Shown here: positions 1 to 8,761 of the stretch, piece by piece
How the letters are laid out: each line of letters opens with the position of its first letter
Position numbering within the stretch: position 1 is the stretch's first letter
Assembly: GCA_025057935.1 (NCBI GenBank)
Contig: JANWUW010000046.1
Location: 61,352 to 125,351, forward strand
Source of the DNA: Thermoflexales bacterium
GTDB lineage: Bacteria > Chloroflexota > Anaerolineae > J036 > Brachytrichaceae
Direction: 5' to 3'
Length of the DNA stretch: 64,000 nucleotides
Position numbers and translations under genes: made by a program
The notes under the pieces: generated by a model
Told to the model about the DNA's origin: nothing
The model's database searches: none
Seen by the model: the letters and a program-made list of their open reading frames with translations, nothing else

Positions 1-944
1 GCCGCACGCTGGAGCACACGGCTGTCCCCCTGCCCAAAGGCGTGGCTGTGGTCGTCGTAGATACAGGAGCACCGCGCGCGCTCGCTGCGAGTGCATACAA
101 CGAACGGCGAGCACAATGCGAAGCCGCTGCGCAGATGTTGGGCGTGCCCGCGTTGCGCGACCTCACCCCTGAGGAGTTTGAAGCGCGTCGCACCTCGCTG
201 CCTCCCTTGCTCGCGCGCCGCGCAGAACATGTTGTGAACGAGAACGCACGCGTCCTTGCCGCCGTGGAAGCGATGCGCGCGAACGATATTCACCGCCTCG
301 GTGCCTTAATGAGCGAATCACATATGAGCCTTCGCGACCTGTACGAGGTTAGCAGCCCAGCGCTCGATGCTGTTGTAGAGATCGCTTTGAGCACACCAAG
401 AGTGTATGGCGCGCGCATGACCGGCGCTGGGTTCGGAGGATGTGCGATCGCGCTAGTGGATGAGGCGCAAGTAGGCGTGTTCATCGCGCGCATTCAGTAC
501 GAGTACCCACGCCGTACAGGCTTAACCCCGAGACTATACGTTAGTGCTGCAAACGAGGGCGCGCGTTGGCAACCGTTCACCCCTCCCTCCTCAATCCCCA
601 CCCATCGCGCTATCTTGGCACACCAGCCGCCTGCTGAGCCACCGCTATGTGCCGAGCGCGGCGACTCCATCTTCCGCGAGATACCCGACCCAGAGACGCC
701 TCACTGGTGGTGGTGTCGAGACAAACGCGGGCGACGCGGGCGCGTGCATGAGCGCTTCTTCGAGGAAGAAGATTACCGCTTTGTTCTGCGCGAGGACTTT
801 TGTGCCCAAGAGCTTCCGCTATCAGTGGGAGAGTGGGTAATGCTCATCGAGGCGTACGATGGTTGGGCGCTGGTTGAGAACGCGCATGGTGAGCGCGGCT
901 GGGTTCCTGAGCGTGCTCTCGTCCCCGCTACTCCACCACGCTAA
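1..944 (+). CDS. galK: Galactokinase, C-terminal part, fused to an SH3-like domain (5' end outside the window)
   Basis: The reading frame is open from base 3 and enters from upstream, so only the last 313 residues are visible. Visible residues 1-180 match the end of GHMP-family galactokinases, which phosphorylate galactose to galactose-1-phosphate in the cytoplasm. The region has a SAYNERRAQCE-type helix and, near visible residue 139, the MTGAGFGGCA glycine-rich motif followed by the usual TGL-x-P ending. A normal galactokinase stops about here. This frame continues for about 130 residues: a Pro-rich linker, a Trp/Arg-rich stretch (HWWWCRDKRGR), and a segment with GEWV, DGWALVEN and GERGWVPE, which is SH3-like. 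No stop or frameshift is visible at the junction. The kinase call is firm. The SH3 identity is by pattern, and its function is unknown. Confidence 0.85.
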   Translation, partial: RTLEHTAVPLPKGVAVVVVDTGAPRALAASAYNERRAQCEAAAQMLGVPALRDLTPEEFEARRTSLPPLLARRAEHVVNENARVLAAVEAMRANDIHRLGALMSESHMSLRDLYEVSSPALDAVVEIALSTPRVYGARMTGAGFGGCAIALVDEAQVGVFIARIQYEYPRRTGLTPRLYVSAANEGARWQPFTPPSSIPTHRAILAHQPPAEPPLCAERGDSIFREIPDPETPHWWWCRDKRGRRGRVHERFFEEEDYRFVLREDFCAQELPLSVGEWVMLIEAYDGWALVENAHGERGWVPERALVPATPPR

Positions 945-967
945 CCCCAGCATTACCTTAAAAAGCC

Positions 968-1003
968 GAAGACCCCAGCGCTCGCTCGAGCACCGGGGCC
1001 TTC
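968..1003 (-). terminator. Intrinsic terminator of the small minus-strand gene
   Basis: GAAG/CTTC, CCCC/GGGG and GCTCG/CGAGC arms form one interrupted hairpin. Read on the minus strand it is followed by GGCTTTTT, which gives a T-run for the gene at 1064-1279. On the plus strand there is no T-run, but the hairpin may still help end galactokinase transcripts. Confidence 0.6.
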
Positions 1004-1063
1004 AGCCACCCGAGAATCCAACCCGGAGGGACCCAGGAGGAGGAAGTTAGCGCACCTAGAACA

Positions 1064-1279
1064 TCACTCAGCGACCCACCCGCGCTGCACTGCGTTGTAG
1101 TATCGGAACGCCGTCCACGCTGCTGCTAGCCGCGCTGGGAGGGTCTTAAGCACAGCAGCTATGCGCTCGGCGGGGCTTGGGAAGTATTCCACATTAGGCC
1201 CCACTGGCAGTGGCTTGCTTGCTGCGAGGAGTTCCTCGTAGCGCATCCGAGCCGCCAGCATCCGATCGAAAGTCAGCAT
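1064..1279 (-). CDS. Small hypothetical protein (71 aa)
   Basis: I do not recognise this protein. It is predicted to be mostly helical, with an Ala/Leu/Arg-rich first third (MLTFDRMLAARMRYEELLAA), a short Pro/Gly break (PVGPNVEYFPSP) and a C-terminal amphipathic helix. It has no signal peptide and no obvious motif. Two ATG codons lie two codons apart. The AAGGAGG sequence at about 1286-1292 (minus strand) sits one base from the first and seven from the second, so the second ATG (1279) is the better start. The strong Shine-Dalgarno sequence and the hairpin with T-run behind it support a real transcript. It is divergent from the large regulator at 1453 and converges on the galactokinase gene. 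Confidence 0.55.
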   Translation of the reverse strand: MLTFDRMLAARMRYEELLAASKPLPVGPNVEYFPSPAERIAAVLKTLPARLAAAWTAFRYYNAVQRGWVAE

Positions 1280-1325
1280 CTTCATGCCTCCTTGTGTTGG
1301 GCTATCCCTGCCTCAACACGCCCAA

Positions 1326-1382
1326 AAGTGTATAACAAACACTTGTGGAAAAGTTGACTTTTCTTGCCAATCTACTTGCCAA
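1326..1382. promoter_or_regulatory. Inverted and direct repeats in the divergent intergenic region
   Basis: The 166-bp gap between the divergent genes holds AAGTGT-N7-ACACTT (1326-1344) and two exact copies of CTTGCCAA at 1363-1370 and 1375-1382, one helical turn (12 bp) apart. Such repeats are typical binding sites for a helix-turn-helix regulator, and the neighbouring XRE protein is the obvious candidate. A TAGAAT -10-like hexamer lies at 1424-1429, 23 nt before the regulator's ATG. The assignment is inference. Confidence 0.35.
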
Positions 1383-1452
1383 CTTGTGACAGCAGGCGCA
1401 AACTGAAGCGGTAAAGGGATGAGTAGAATCCCTCATAACTCGATGCCTTCTC

Positions 1453-3990
1453 ATGCAGGACTCATCTGGCGGAAAGGATTCGCTTAGTTTTGGCGAGCTG
1501 CTGCGCTTACTGCGGCGTCGCGCTGGCTTAACACAGCGCGATCTCGGCATTGCAGTTGGCTACTCAGAAGCTCACATTGCGCGCCTTGAGAGCAACACCC
1601 GCACACCCGACCCCGTGAGCGTTCGCGCCCGCTTCCTAGAAGCGCTGGGCATTGAAGGCACGCCAGAGGCAGAGCAGTTAGTAGCGCTTGCCCATGCAGC
1701 CAAGGCGCGCGTGCGTCGTGGTCGCCGCAGAGCAAGTGAGCTCGCCCAAGGTGCAGCGCTCGCGCCTGCAGCGCGGCTTGAAGCAACGTTAGAGCCATTG
1801 CGCTCGCTCCCTGTCCCGCTTGCCGAATTGGTAGATCGCCAGCGAGAGATGGAGGACCTCAAGGTGCTGCTGCAGACCGCGCGCCTGCTCACTTTGCACG
1901 GAAGTGGGGGCGTGGGCAAGAGCCATTTGGCACTGCATCTAGCCGCTGCCGTCGCACCATGGTTCCGAGAAGGCGTTTACTGGGTCGAGCTGGCGCTGAT
2001 CTCCGACGCCAGCTTGGTCAGCGACGCAGTGGCGATGGCGCTGGGCTTGCGCCCAGCAGGCGCTGACTCGCAACAACTGCTCATCGAGTTTTTGCATAGC
2101 AAGCATGTTTTGCTTGTGCTCGACGGCTGTGAGCGTGCGGTCGACGCTGTTGCCTCGCTGGTGCTCCACCTCCTGCGTGCCTGCCCGCAGCTTTCCGTGC
2201 TCGCCACTAGCCGCGAGGTATTGGGCGTGCCTGGTGAGATCACTTACCCGATCGAGGGATTAGCTCCACAGGACGCGGCGGCTCTATTCGTGGCACGCGC
2301 GCTGGCAGCACGCCCAGAACTAGAGTTGAGCGAGGCAGACCGCGCTTTGATCCACGACATTTGCGCACAACTCGACGGTTTACCGCTCGCCATTGAGCTT
2401 GCAGCGTCGCGCGTGCGCGCCATGACCATCTCCCAGATCGCCGAGCGCCTCGCCGACCGCTTCCGCTTGCTGAGCGGCGGCACGCGCCCAAGTCTGCCGC
2501 ACCATCAGACACTGCGCACTTTGATCGACTGGAGCTACGATTTGCTCAGCGAGCCGGAGCGCATGCTGCTGCGGCGGCTCGGCGTGTTCGTCGGCGGGTG
2601 GACGCTCGAAGCTGCTGAGTTTGTGTGCGCTGACCCAACACAGGAGGAAGCAGCTCCTCAAGAGGCACAAGACACAGCGGCGCACGCTTCACTGCCCCCA
2701 TCGCGCGTCTTGGAGCTGCTGCTGCAACTAGTGAACAAGTCGCTCGTGAGCGCCCGCGACGAAGATGGGCAACCGCGCTACTACTTGTCGAACACCCTGC
2801 GCCAGTATGCGCTGGAGCGCTTAGCAGAAGCCGGCGAAGATCAGATGCTACGCACGCGCCATACGCGCTACTACTTCGACCTCGCCGATCGCATCCTACC
2901 CTTCCTCGGCACATCTCAGCAGAAAGCGTGGCTGCTGCAGTTTGAGCGCGAGAAGGGAAACTTCCGCGCCGCCTTGAACTGGGTTGCCGACGGGCACGAG
3001 CGAGAGATGTTGGAGCGCCATTGGAACGGCTTGCATGCGTTCTGGGCGCGCCGCGGATACTGGGCAGAAGGCTTCAAGTGGCTCTCCTTCCTCGCTGAGC
3101 ACACGCCGCTGCCAGCGCTGCGGGCCGAGGCGATGTTCGGCGCGGGCTTTTTTGCTTGGCGCATAGGCAACTACGAGCGCGCCTATACTCTGGCGCGCAT
3201 CGGCAGCGACATAGCGAAGCGCCTCAGCGATGCACGCTTGTTGGCTCTCTTCTCCCTGCTCAACGGCATCCTGTCCTTGCCTTGCGATGAAGCGCGCGTT
3301 CATCTCGAAGAGGGGCTGCGCATTGCTCAGCAGGCTGGGCTGTACGCTGAAGCTGCCGGCATCCTTGCCTGGCTGGCAAAGCACGCTCGCGTGCACGAAG
3401 AAGACCTCAACGCAGCGGAGCGCTTCTGCCACGCGGGCATTCGGCTCGCGCAAATGGCAAACGATCGCTACCGCGAGATCCAGTGCACAGGCGAACTTGG
3501 GCTTGTGTTCATGGCGCGCGAGGACTATGCCACTGCGCGCACTCACATCGAGCGCTGCGTGCACTTCATGCGCGAAATGGGCGATTCCGCAGGCCTAGCG
3601 GATTGGATCATGCCGCTCAGCCAGATCGCGTTTCGCCAAGGCGACTTCGAGACTGTGCGCGCATTGGTGCGCGAAGGTATTTCACTTCAGCAGCGCTTCA
3701 GCAGCGGCGAGCTATTGCCCCACTTCCTCATGATCGCAGGCGCGCTCGCGCAACGCGCAGGTCAACTCACCACTGCTGTGCACTTACTCTCCCAAGCCGC
3801 GAAGCTGCGCGACCGTCTCACATTGCACAACCAGCTTGAGCCACTGCGCTACAAGGAAGTGCGCGAACGGATTGAGGCGGTGCGTGCCTTGATGGACGAC
3901 ACTGCCTTCACAAGCGCGTGGTATGAAGGGCAGGAGATGAGCACGTCGCGCGCCGTGGACGAGGCGCTGAAGGTGCTGGAGGAGCACTAG
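1453..3990 (+). CDS. XRE-type HTH / STAND ATPase / TPR regulator
   Basis: This 845-residue regulator has three parts. Residues about 10-66 are an XRE helix-turn-helix (LRRRAGLTQRDLGIAVGYSE, then HIARLES). Residues about 125-420 are an NB-ARC/AAA-like STAND ATPase with P-loop GSGGVGKS at 150-157, Walker B LLVLDGCE near 220 and the GLPLAIELAASRV motif near 309. The rest, about 480-835, is helical TPR-like repeats. Proteins of this build (AfsR/MalT-like, without the SARP or LuxR output domain) are thought to act as ATP-gated switches that bind DNA when a ligand reaches the TPR region. The ligand and targets are unknown. No Shine-Dalgarno is visible at the ATG. The stop codon overlaps the convergent xseA stop by 4 bases. 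Confidence 0.85.
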   Translation: MQDSSGGKDSLSFGELLRLLRRRAGLTQRDLGIAVGYSEAHIARLESNTRTPDPVSVRARFLEALGIEGTPEAEQLVALAHAAKARVRRGRRRASELAQGAALAPAARLEATLEPLRSLPVPLAELVDRQREMEDLKVLLQTARLLTLHGSGGVGKSHLALHLAAAVAPWFREGVYWVELALISDASLVSDAVAMALGLRPAGADSQQLLIEFLHSKHVLLVLDGCERAVDAVASLVLHLLRACPQLSVLATSREVLGVPGEITYPIEGLAPQDAAALFVARALAARPELELSEADRALIHDICAQLDGLPLAIELAASRVRAMTISQIAERLADRFRLLSGGTRPSLPHHQTLRTLIDWSYDLLSEPERMLLRRLGVFVGGWTLEAAEFVCADPTQEEAAPQEAQDTAAHASLPPSRVLELLLQLVNKSLVSARDEDGQPRYYLSNTLRQYALERLAEAGEDQMLRTRHTRYYFDLADRILPFLGTSQQKAWLLQFEREKGNFRAALNWVADGHEREMLERHWNGLHAFWARRGYWAEGFKWLSFLAEHTPLPALRAEAMFGAGFFAWRIGNYERAYTLARIGSDIAKRLSDARLLALFSLLNGILSLPCDEARVHLEEGLRIAQQAGLYAEAAGILAWLAKHARVHEEDLNAAERFCHAGIRLAQMANDRYREIQCTGELGLVFMAREDYATARTHIERCVHFMREMGDSAGLADWIMPLSQIAFRQGDFETVRALVREGISLQQRFSSGELLPHFLMIAGALAQRAGQLTTAVHLLSQAAKLRDRLTLHNQLEPLRYKEVRERIEAVRALMDDTAFTSAWYEGQEMSTSRAVDEALKVLEEH

Positions 3991-5216
3991 AGGCGCTCTG
4001 CCACTACACGGGCGACGATCTCCCCCTCGTGCAGAGTGATCTGCAAAAGCACATCAGGTTGCACTTCGTGCACAGCGCGCACTACGCGCCCATCATCGGC
4101 ACGGCGCACGATGGCATATCCGCGCGCCAACACCGCCTGCGGCGAGAGCGCATGCAACTGCTGCGTTAGCGCTCGGAGCGCAAGTCGCGCCCGCTCAAGG
4201 CGATGCTGCTTTGCGCGCTCGAGCTGCAGGCGCAGTTGCTCCAGACGCGCGCGCTGTGCAGCCAAGCGCGCTCCCGGCTGAAGCAGTTGCAACGCGCGCG
4301 CCAACTGCGCCCATCGCTGGCGCGCCGATCGGAACTGCCGACCCGCCGCATTCTGCAGTCGCTCTGCCAGGTCATCAATCTGCTGGCGCAGCTCAGCAAG
4401 ATCCGGCGTGAGCACCTCCGCAGCTGCAGAGGGTGTAGGCGCGCGTTGGTCTGCGGCGAAGTCAGTGAGCGTCACGTCTATCTCGTGCCCCACGCCGCTG
4501 ATGATGGGAATGCTGGACTGCGCGACGGCGCGCACGACGCGCTCGTCGTTGAACGCTGAGAGGTCCTCGGCTGAGCCGCCGCCACGCGCAACAAGGATCA
4601 CATCGGGACGCAGCTCGCCGTGCAGCTCGTTCAAGCGCGCCAACGCGCGCACGATCCGCACTGGTGCCTCGTCGCCCTGCACTAGCGTTGGCGCAAGCAC
4701 TACCGTAACCAGAGGGTAACGCCGACGCAGCACGTTGAGCACATCTTGGAGCGCTGCGCCGGTTGGTGAAGTGACAATACCCAGCACGCGCGGAAATGCA
4801 GGCAAGGGTCGCTTGCGCGCTGGGTCAAACAGTCCTTCTGCAGCCAGTCGCCGCTTTACCGCTTCGAGCGCGCCCTGCAACGCGCCTGCGCCCTGCAGCA
4901 CCATCGCGTTGGCGTAAAGCTGATATTGACCATCGCGTTCGTACACGCCGAGGTTGCCGCGCACAATCACAGCGTCGCCAACCTTTGGTGTGAAATCTAG
5001 GCGCAGCGCCCAATTGCGCCACATCACGCAGCGCAGTTGAGCGTGCTCATCCTTCAAGGTGAAGTAAAGATGCCCAGAGGTCGGGCGCGAGATCTGGGCG
5101 ATCTCGCCTTGCACGCGCAGGTCGTGGAGCTCCGGGTCGCCTTCGAGCAACGCCTTGACGTACTCCGTCAGCGCGGAGACGCTCCAAGGAGGCTTAGGCA
5201 TCCAGTCGAACAACAT
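3987..5216 (-). CDS. xseA: Exodeoxyribonuclease VII large subunit
   Basis: This 409-residue cytoplasmic nuclease subunit degrades single-stranded DNA to oligonucleotides together with the small subunit XseB. Residues about 10-110 form the OB-fold (WSVSALTEYVKALLEGD, GEIAQISRPTSGHLYFTLKD). The catalytic Exonuc_VII_L region follows (VTSPTGAALQDVLNVL, RGGGSAEDLSAFND, GHEIDVTLTDFAADQRAPTPSAAAE), then an Arg/Leu/Gln-rich coiled coil and the terminal VLARGYAI segment. The length is normal for the family. It is the last gene of a long minus-strand run, 24 bp after the XdhC-like gene. No xseB is visible next to it, so the small subunit must be encoded elsewhere. An in-frame ATG five codons downstream (5201) is an alternative start. 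Confidence 0.95.
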   Translation of the reverse strand: MLFDWMPKPPWSVSALTEYVKALLEGDPELHDLRVQGEIAQISRPTSGHLYFTLKDEHAQLRCVMWRNWALRLDFTPKVGDAVIVRGNLGVYERDGQYQLYANAMVLQGAGALQGALEAVKRRLAAEGLFDPARKRPLPAFPRVLGIVTSPTGAALQDVLNVLRRRYPLVTVVLAPTLVQGDEAPVRIVRALARLNELHGELRPDVILVARGGGSAEDLSAFNDERVVRAVAQSSIPIISGVGHEIDVTLTDFAADQRAPTPSAAAEVLTPDLAELRQQIDDLAERLQNAAGRQFRSARQRWAQLARALQLLQPGARLAAQRARLEQLRLQLERAKQHRLERARLALRALTQQLHALSPQAVLARGYAIVRRADDGRVVRAVHEVQPDVLLQITLHEGEIVARVVAERL

Positions 5217-5240
5217 GGCGAAGAAAGCGAGAGCAAACGC

Positions 5241-6284
5241 TTAGGCTTTGCCGTTGCGCGTTGCGACGATCTGCGCCAACGCAGCCAAAGCGATCTCCTC
5301 AGGCGTGCGCGCGCCAAGGTCAAGCCCGAGCGGCGCGTGCAGGCGAGACACTTCAGCCTCAGTGAGGCCGGCGCGCAGCAGGCGCTCGCGTCGCGCAGCA
5401 TGCGTCTTGCGGCTGCCTAGGGCGCCAACATAGAACGCAGGGCTGCGCAGCGCGATCTGCAGCGCAGGGTCGTCAAACTTGCTATCGTGCGTGAGCGTGA
5501 CCACAGCAGTGTTGCTGGTGAGCGCGACCCGCTTGAGGGCATGCCGCGGATGCTCAACGATCACTGCATCTGCATGAGGGAAGCGCTCTCGATTGCAAAA
5601 TGCTGCGCGCGGATCGATCACTGTCACGCGGTAGCCGAGCGCTTTCGCCAGCGCAGTGAGCGCGATCGCGATGTGCACTGCGCCGATCACGATGAGCTGC
5701 GGCTGGGCGGGGACGAAATCCACGAACACCGCGCGCGTTTCGCCAGCAGCCGTGATCGTTGTGGAGCGCGGCTGCCGCTGCGCAAGGGTTTCTGCAGCCA
5801 AAGCATGCGCTGCTGCGCGCGCTTCTGGCGAAAGCGCTGGATGTTCAAACCACACCTCGCCGTGCTCAGCAAGCGCCAGGCAACTTCCCATCGGCGTGCC
5901 GTCCAGCAGCATGACCGTAGCGAGCGCGCGGTCCTCGTGCAGGGCGCGCCGCCACGCCTCAGCCAGCGTAGTATGCAGCGGCTCAACCAGCACTTCGATG
6001 GTGCCGCCGCACGCAAGCCCCACTTTCTCGAAGGCAGTCTCGTCGGATACACCAAAGCGCAGGCGCTGCGGTTGTTGCTGCGCGATGACCTCCAAGCCAG
6101 CCTCGATCACCGCGCCCTCAACACAACCGCCGCTCACTGAGCCAGCGAGGTCTTGATTAGGCGTGAGCGCCAACTTAGCGCCTAAACCGCGCGGCGCAGA
6201 TCCCCACGTTGCCACGACCGTGGCAATCGCAACAGGCTTGCCTTGTGCCAGCCACTCCAGTGCTTGATGAGCGACTTCACGCAT
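5241..6284 (-). CDS. XdhC/CoxI family protein
   Basis: This 347-residue protein has two domains. The N-terminal XdhC_CoxI domain (WGSAPRGLGAKLAL, SVSGGCVEGAVIEAG) and the C-terminal Rossmann-like XdhC_C domain (LIVIGAVHIAIAL, VIDPRAAFC, VVTLTHDSKFDDPAL, YVGALGSRKTHAARRERL) are both complete. The family handles molybdenum cofactor, inserting or modifying it for xanthine dehydrogenase or CO dehydrogenase-like enzymes. No molybdenum hydroxylase gene is present in this window, so the client is unknown. The usual GxGxxA signature reads GAVHIAIAL here. Its ATG overlaps the end of the upstream small gene by 8 bases, indicating translational coupling. Confidence 0.88.
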   Translation of the reverse strand: MREVAHQALEWLAQGKPVAIATVVATWGSAPRGLGAKLALTPNQDLAGSVSGGCVEGAVIEAGLEVIAQQQPQRLRFGVSDETAFEKVGLACGGTIEVLVEPLHTTLAEAWRRALHEDRALATVMLLDGTPMGSCLALAEHGEVWFEHPALSPEARAAAHALAAETLAQRQPRSTTITAAGETRAVFVDFVPAQPQLIVIGAVHIAIALTALAKALGYRVTVIDPRAAFCNRERFPHADAVIVEHPRHALKRVALTSNTAVVTLTHDSKFDDPALQIALRSPAFYVGALGSRKTHAARRERLLRAGLTEAEVSRLHAPLGLDLGARTPEEIALAALAQIVATRNGKA

Positions 6285-6591
6285 TGCTCAGGCGTGCAGC
6301 ATGTTGCATCAGCAATGCGGTTGTGATCTGTTCCCACTCCGTCTCGAGTGCGCCTTGGAAGACGGGCTTGTTCGCGCGGCGATACCAGTATACGGCATTG
6401 CTCAAATCGCCCTCCTTGCGGTGGAGGTAAGCGTGCACCCATGCGCTGTCCACGTCACCTTGCTGTTGCACGCAAGTATGCGCGCGCTGCCAATCCCCTT
6501 TCGCGTCCCACCACAGCGCCTGCAGCGCAGGGCTGAGGTGCGCAGGCGGCGCTGCATGGGTCAAGCTCTGTCGAAAAGCCTCGACGTCCAT
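6277..6591 (-). CDS. Hypothetical protein, WVHAYLHRKEGD type (104 aa)
   Basis: This small soluble protein carries the pattern LSPALQALWWDAKGDW, then AHTCVQQQ, SAWVHAYLHRKEGDLSNA and YWYRRANKPV. I recall this pattern from uncharacterised bacterial proteins with a TPR-like helical pair, but no function is established. Starting at the ATG at 6591 leaves a 10-base gap from the M20 peptidase stop. A longer frame from 6624 would run back into that gene, so I prefer the shorter form. It lies between the peptidase and the XdhC-like gene and overlaps the latter by 8 bases. Confidence 0.65.
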   Translation of the reverse strand: MDVEAFRQSLTHAAPPAHLSPALQALWWDAKGDWQRAHTCVQQQGDVDSAWVHAYLHRKEGDLSNAVYWYRRANKPVFQGALETEWEQITTALLMQHAARLSNA

Positions 6592-6601
6592 GGCGTTCAA
6601 C

Positions 6602-7981
6602 TCATGACAAGCGTGCGAACTCATCGATCAATGCCCCGATGTAGCGCATGCCGTCGTAGTAGTTCTGCAAGATAGCATTCTCGTTCGGCGAGTGGGCACG
6701 CGAATCGGGATGCGCGATGCCCGCAGCCACTACGGGCACACCGCCGATGAACGACGAGAGGGAATACATCGGTCCGCTGCCTGGGCTGAGCAACACCTTG
6801 ACCGGCTGCTGACCATACACGCGCTGAGCAGCGCGCTCGGCAGCTATCACCATCGGTGAATCGACGTCGCAGATCTCAGCGCGGTATCCGCCCAAGAAGT
6901 GAATTTCCACATCGGCGAAGCCGTGACGATCCAAGTGCTTGCGCAGCAGGTCGAGCACAATCTCTGGCGTGAGGTTGGGCACAAGGCGAAAATCCAGCTT
7001 GGCGCTTGCCACCGCAGGGAGCACCGTCTTGACGCCTGTCCCTTGCCAACCGCTGCTCAAGCCGCAGATGGTCGCCGTGGGCGCAAAGAACAACCGCTTG
7101 ACCGCGTCGAAACCGCTCACGCCCGTCACAAATGCTTGGATGCCCCACTTTGCCTTGATTTCTTCCTCCTCGAAGGGCATCGCGCGCAACACCGCTTCTT
7201 CGGCTGGCGTGAGCTCGCGCACGTGGTCATAGAATCCTTCGATGAGGATGCGCTCGTCGGCGTCCTTGATCGTGTTCAGCGCCCAGACCAGCCGCCACGC
7301 TGCGTTGGGCGCGAGCGCAGCGTTTGAGGAGTGCAGGTCGTGGCTGACGCCGCGGACGCGCAACTCCACGTAGCAGATCCCCTTCACGCCCATGGTGAGC
7401 GTGAATCGCCCCTTCTCATCGAAGCCACCGAACTCCCACAAGCACCCGTCTATTGGTCGCCCGTCTGGTTTGCTCAGCCAAGCCTTGTGGCGCTCCACCC
7501 ATGCGTGCAAGTGAGGGCTGCCGATCTCCTCCTCTCCTTCGATAAGCCACTTGATTTTGAAGGGCAGCTTGCCCTGCGTTGCCAGCCAAGCCTCGATGGC
7601 ATGAATGCGCGTGACCAGTTCGCCTTTGTCGTCGCTAGCGCCGCGCGCGTAGATGCGCCCGTCGCGAATGGTCGGCTCAAACGGCGGAGACTCCCACAGC
7701 TCAAGCGGCTCCGGCGGTTGGACGTCGTAGTGGTTGTAAATCAGCAGCTCCTTATCACCTTCGCCCAGCTCTGCCCACACCACTGGCGGCGCGTCGCCCT
7801 CAGTGGGCACGATCTGCACTTTGGCGCCGAGCGCAGTGAGCCGCCGCGCAACCAGCGCCGCCATCTCAGCAATGCCTTGACCTGTCGCAGCTACGCTTGG
7901 CTGGCGCAAGAAGTCCTTGAAGTCCTCAAGCAGGCGCTCGCGATGGGCGAGCAAGTAAGCGTCAAACGCTTGCACGTCCAT
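6602..7981 (-). CDS. M20 family metallopeptidase (dipeptidase-like)
   Basis: This 459-residue protein is a full-length M20/M25/M40 di-zinc hydrolase, the group of carboxypeptidases, CNDP-type dipeptidases and deacylases. Visible zinc-site motifs are YNHYDVQP near residue 82, GASDDKG near 113 (bridging Asp) and EGEEEIGSP near 150 (general-base Glu and ligand). The C-terminal half holds the lid/dimerisation domain (KTVLPAVASAKLDFRLVPN) and the final zinc-binding His region. A cytoplasmic dipeptidase fits its place downstream of the 5-oxoprolinase genes, as part of a peptide or pyroglutamate salvage run. The ATG at 7981 is preferred over TTG at 7990, because a TATCAT -10-like hexamer ends eight bases before it. 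Confidence 0.9.
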   Translation of the reverse strand: MDVQAFDAYLLAHRERLLEDFKDFLRQPSVAATGQGIAEMAALVARRLTALGAKVQIVPTEGDAPPVVWAELGEGDKELLIYNHYDVQPPEPLELWESPPFEPTIRDGRIYARGASDDKGELVTRIHAIEAWLATQGKLPFKIKWLIEGEEEIGSPHLHAWVERHKAWLSKPDGRPIDGCLWEFGGFDEKGRFTLTMGVKGICYVELRVRGVSHDLHSSNAALAPNAAWRLVWALNTIKDADERILIEGFYDHVRELTPAEEAVLRAMPFEEEEIKAKWGIQAFVTGVSGFDAVKRLFFAPTATICGLSSGWQGTGVKTVLPAVASAKLDFRLVPNLTPEIVLDLLRKHLDRHGFADVEIHFLGGYRAEICDVDSPMVIAAERAAQRVYGQQPVKVLLSPGSGPMYSLSSFIGGVPVVAAGIAHPDSRAHSPNENAILQNYYDGMRYIGALIDEFARLS

Positions 7982-7989
7982 GGAGGGCA

Positions 7990-7995
7990 ATGATA
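7990..7995 (-). promoter_or_regulatory. Possible -10 element (TATCAT) before the M20 peptidase
   Basis: The hexamer ends 8 nt before ATG 7981, the same spacing seen at other genes here with a TANAAT element. The third base departs from the TANAAT pattern, and I see no good -35. Confidence 0.35.
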
Positions 7996-8050
7996 CGTGT
8001 TGAACACAAACGCTGAGGACCTACGTCGTGAAGGTCAAGGCGAGCCCATC

Positions 8051-8761
8051 TCAGGCTGCTGCTTCCTCGTAGCTCTTGCCGAACAAAGGTGAGGAGTGCG
8101 CGGGCCTTGTCGCCATGTAAAGGCACAAACCCAGCGCGCCTGTGAGCAGAATGGCGAGCAGCCATGCTCCTTGCCCCTGCACGTGACGGCGCTGCATGTC
8201 TGCCTGAGCGAGCGGAAGCGCCACTACGTGGTTCAGCGCGATGTCCAACCACATGAACGTCAGCCCAAGGTTCTGGCGCATGGTCTCAACGAGCTGCTCG
8301 AGCGATCCACGCGGCAGCAGAGCAACCGAGATCACAGGCACGGCGAGCGCGAGCAGCGCCCAAAACCAACGTTGCGATAGCCAGGCAGGCGTCGGCAGCC
8401 GCTGTTGGTCGTGCGCGGGGCGGCGTGCCATGTAAACGCTAAGTGGCAAGATGCCGACGAAGAAATACAGGATCACGTAAGGCGCCCAACGCAGCCCACG
8501 CTGCCGCGCGTCCTCGATCATGAGCGCAGCAACGGGCATGATCAGCAAGCCAAAGTAGCTAAAGCCCCAAATAAACCATGAGTCCTGCAGGAGCGCGCTG
8601 GGATTTTGTGGAGGGCGCTGAGGGAAGGGCAGGTTGAGCCCCACCACGAGCGCTAAACATGCAAAGAACAACACCCAATACCACGGTCGGAGCGGCGAGT
8701 AACGCTGCACATTCTGAGTGTAAGCGCTGCACTTGATCAGGCTTGGTGGCTGCTGAGCCAT
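8051..8761 (-). CDS. Six-helix membrane protein with two similar halves
   Basis: This 236-residue protein has six hydrophobic segments: WYWVLFFACLALVVGL, FIWGFSYFGLLIMPVAALM, PYVILYFFVGILPLSVYM, WFWALLALAVPVISVALL, LTFMWLDIALNHVVALPL and AWLLAILLTGALGLCLYM. Each three-helix half ends in almost the same motif, YMARRPAH and YMATRPAH. This points to an internal duplication of a three-helix unit, somewhat like DUF2834 proteins. The function is unknown. The ATG directly follows the pxpC stop codon (TAGATG), so it is probably translated by coupling with the 5-oxoprolinase genes. A role in uptake or export would be guesswork. Confidence 0.7.
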   Translation of the reverse strand: MAQQPPSLIKCSAYTQNVQRYSPLRPWYWVLFFACLALVVGLNLPFPQRPPQNPSALLQDSWFIWGFSYFGLLIMPVAALMIEDARQRGLRWAPYVILYFFVGILPLSVYMARRPAHDQQRLPTPAWLSQRWFWALLALAVPVISVALLPRGSLEQLVETMRQNLGLTFMWLDIALNHVVALPLAQADMQRRHVQGQGAWLLAILLTGALGLCLYMATRPAHSSPLFGKSYEEAAA

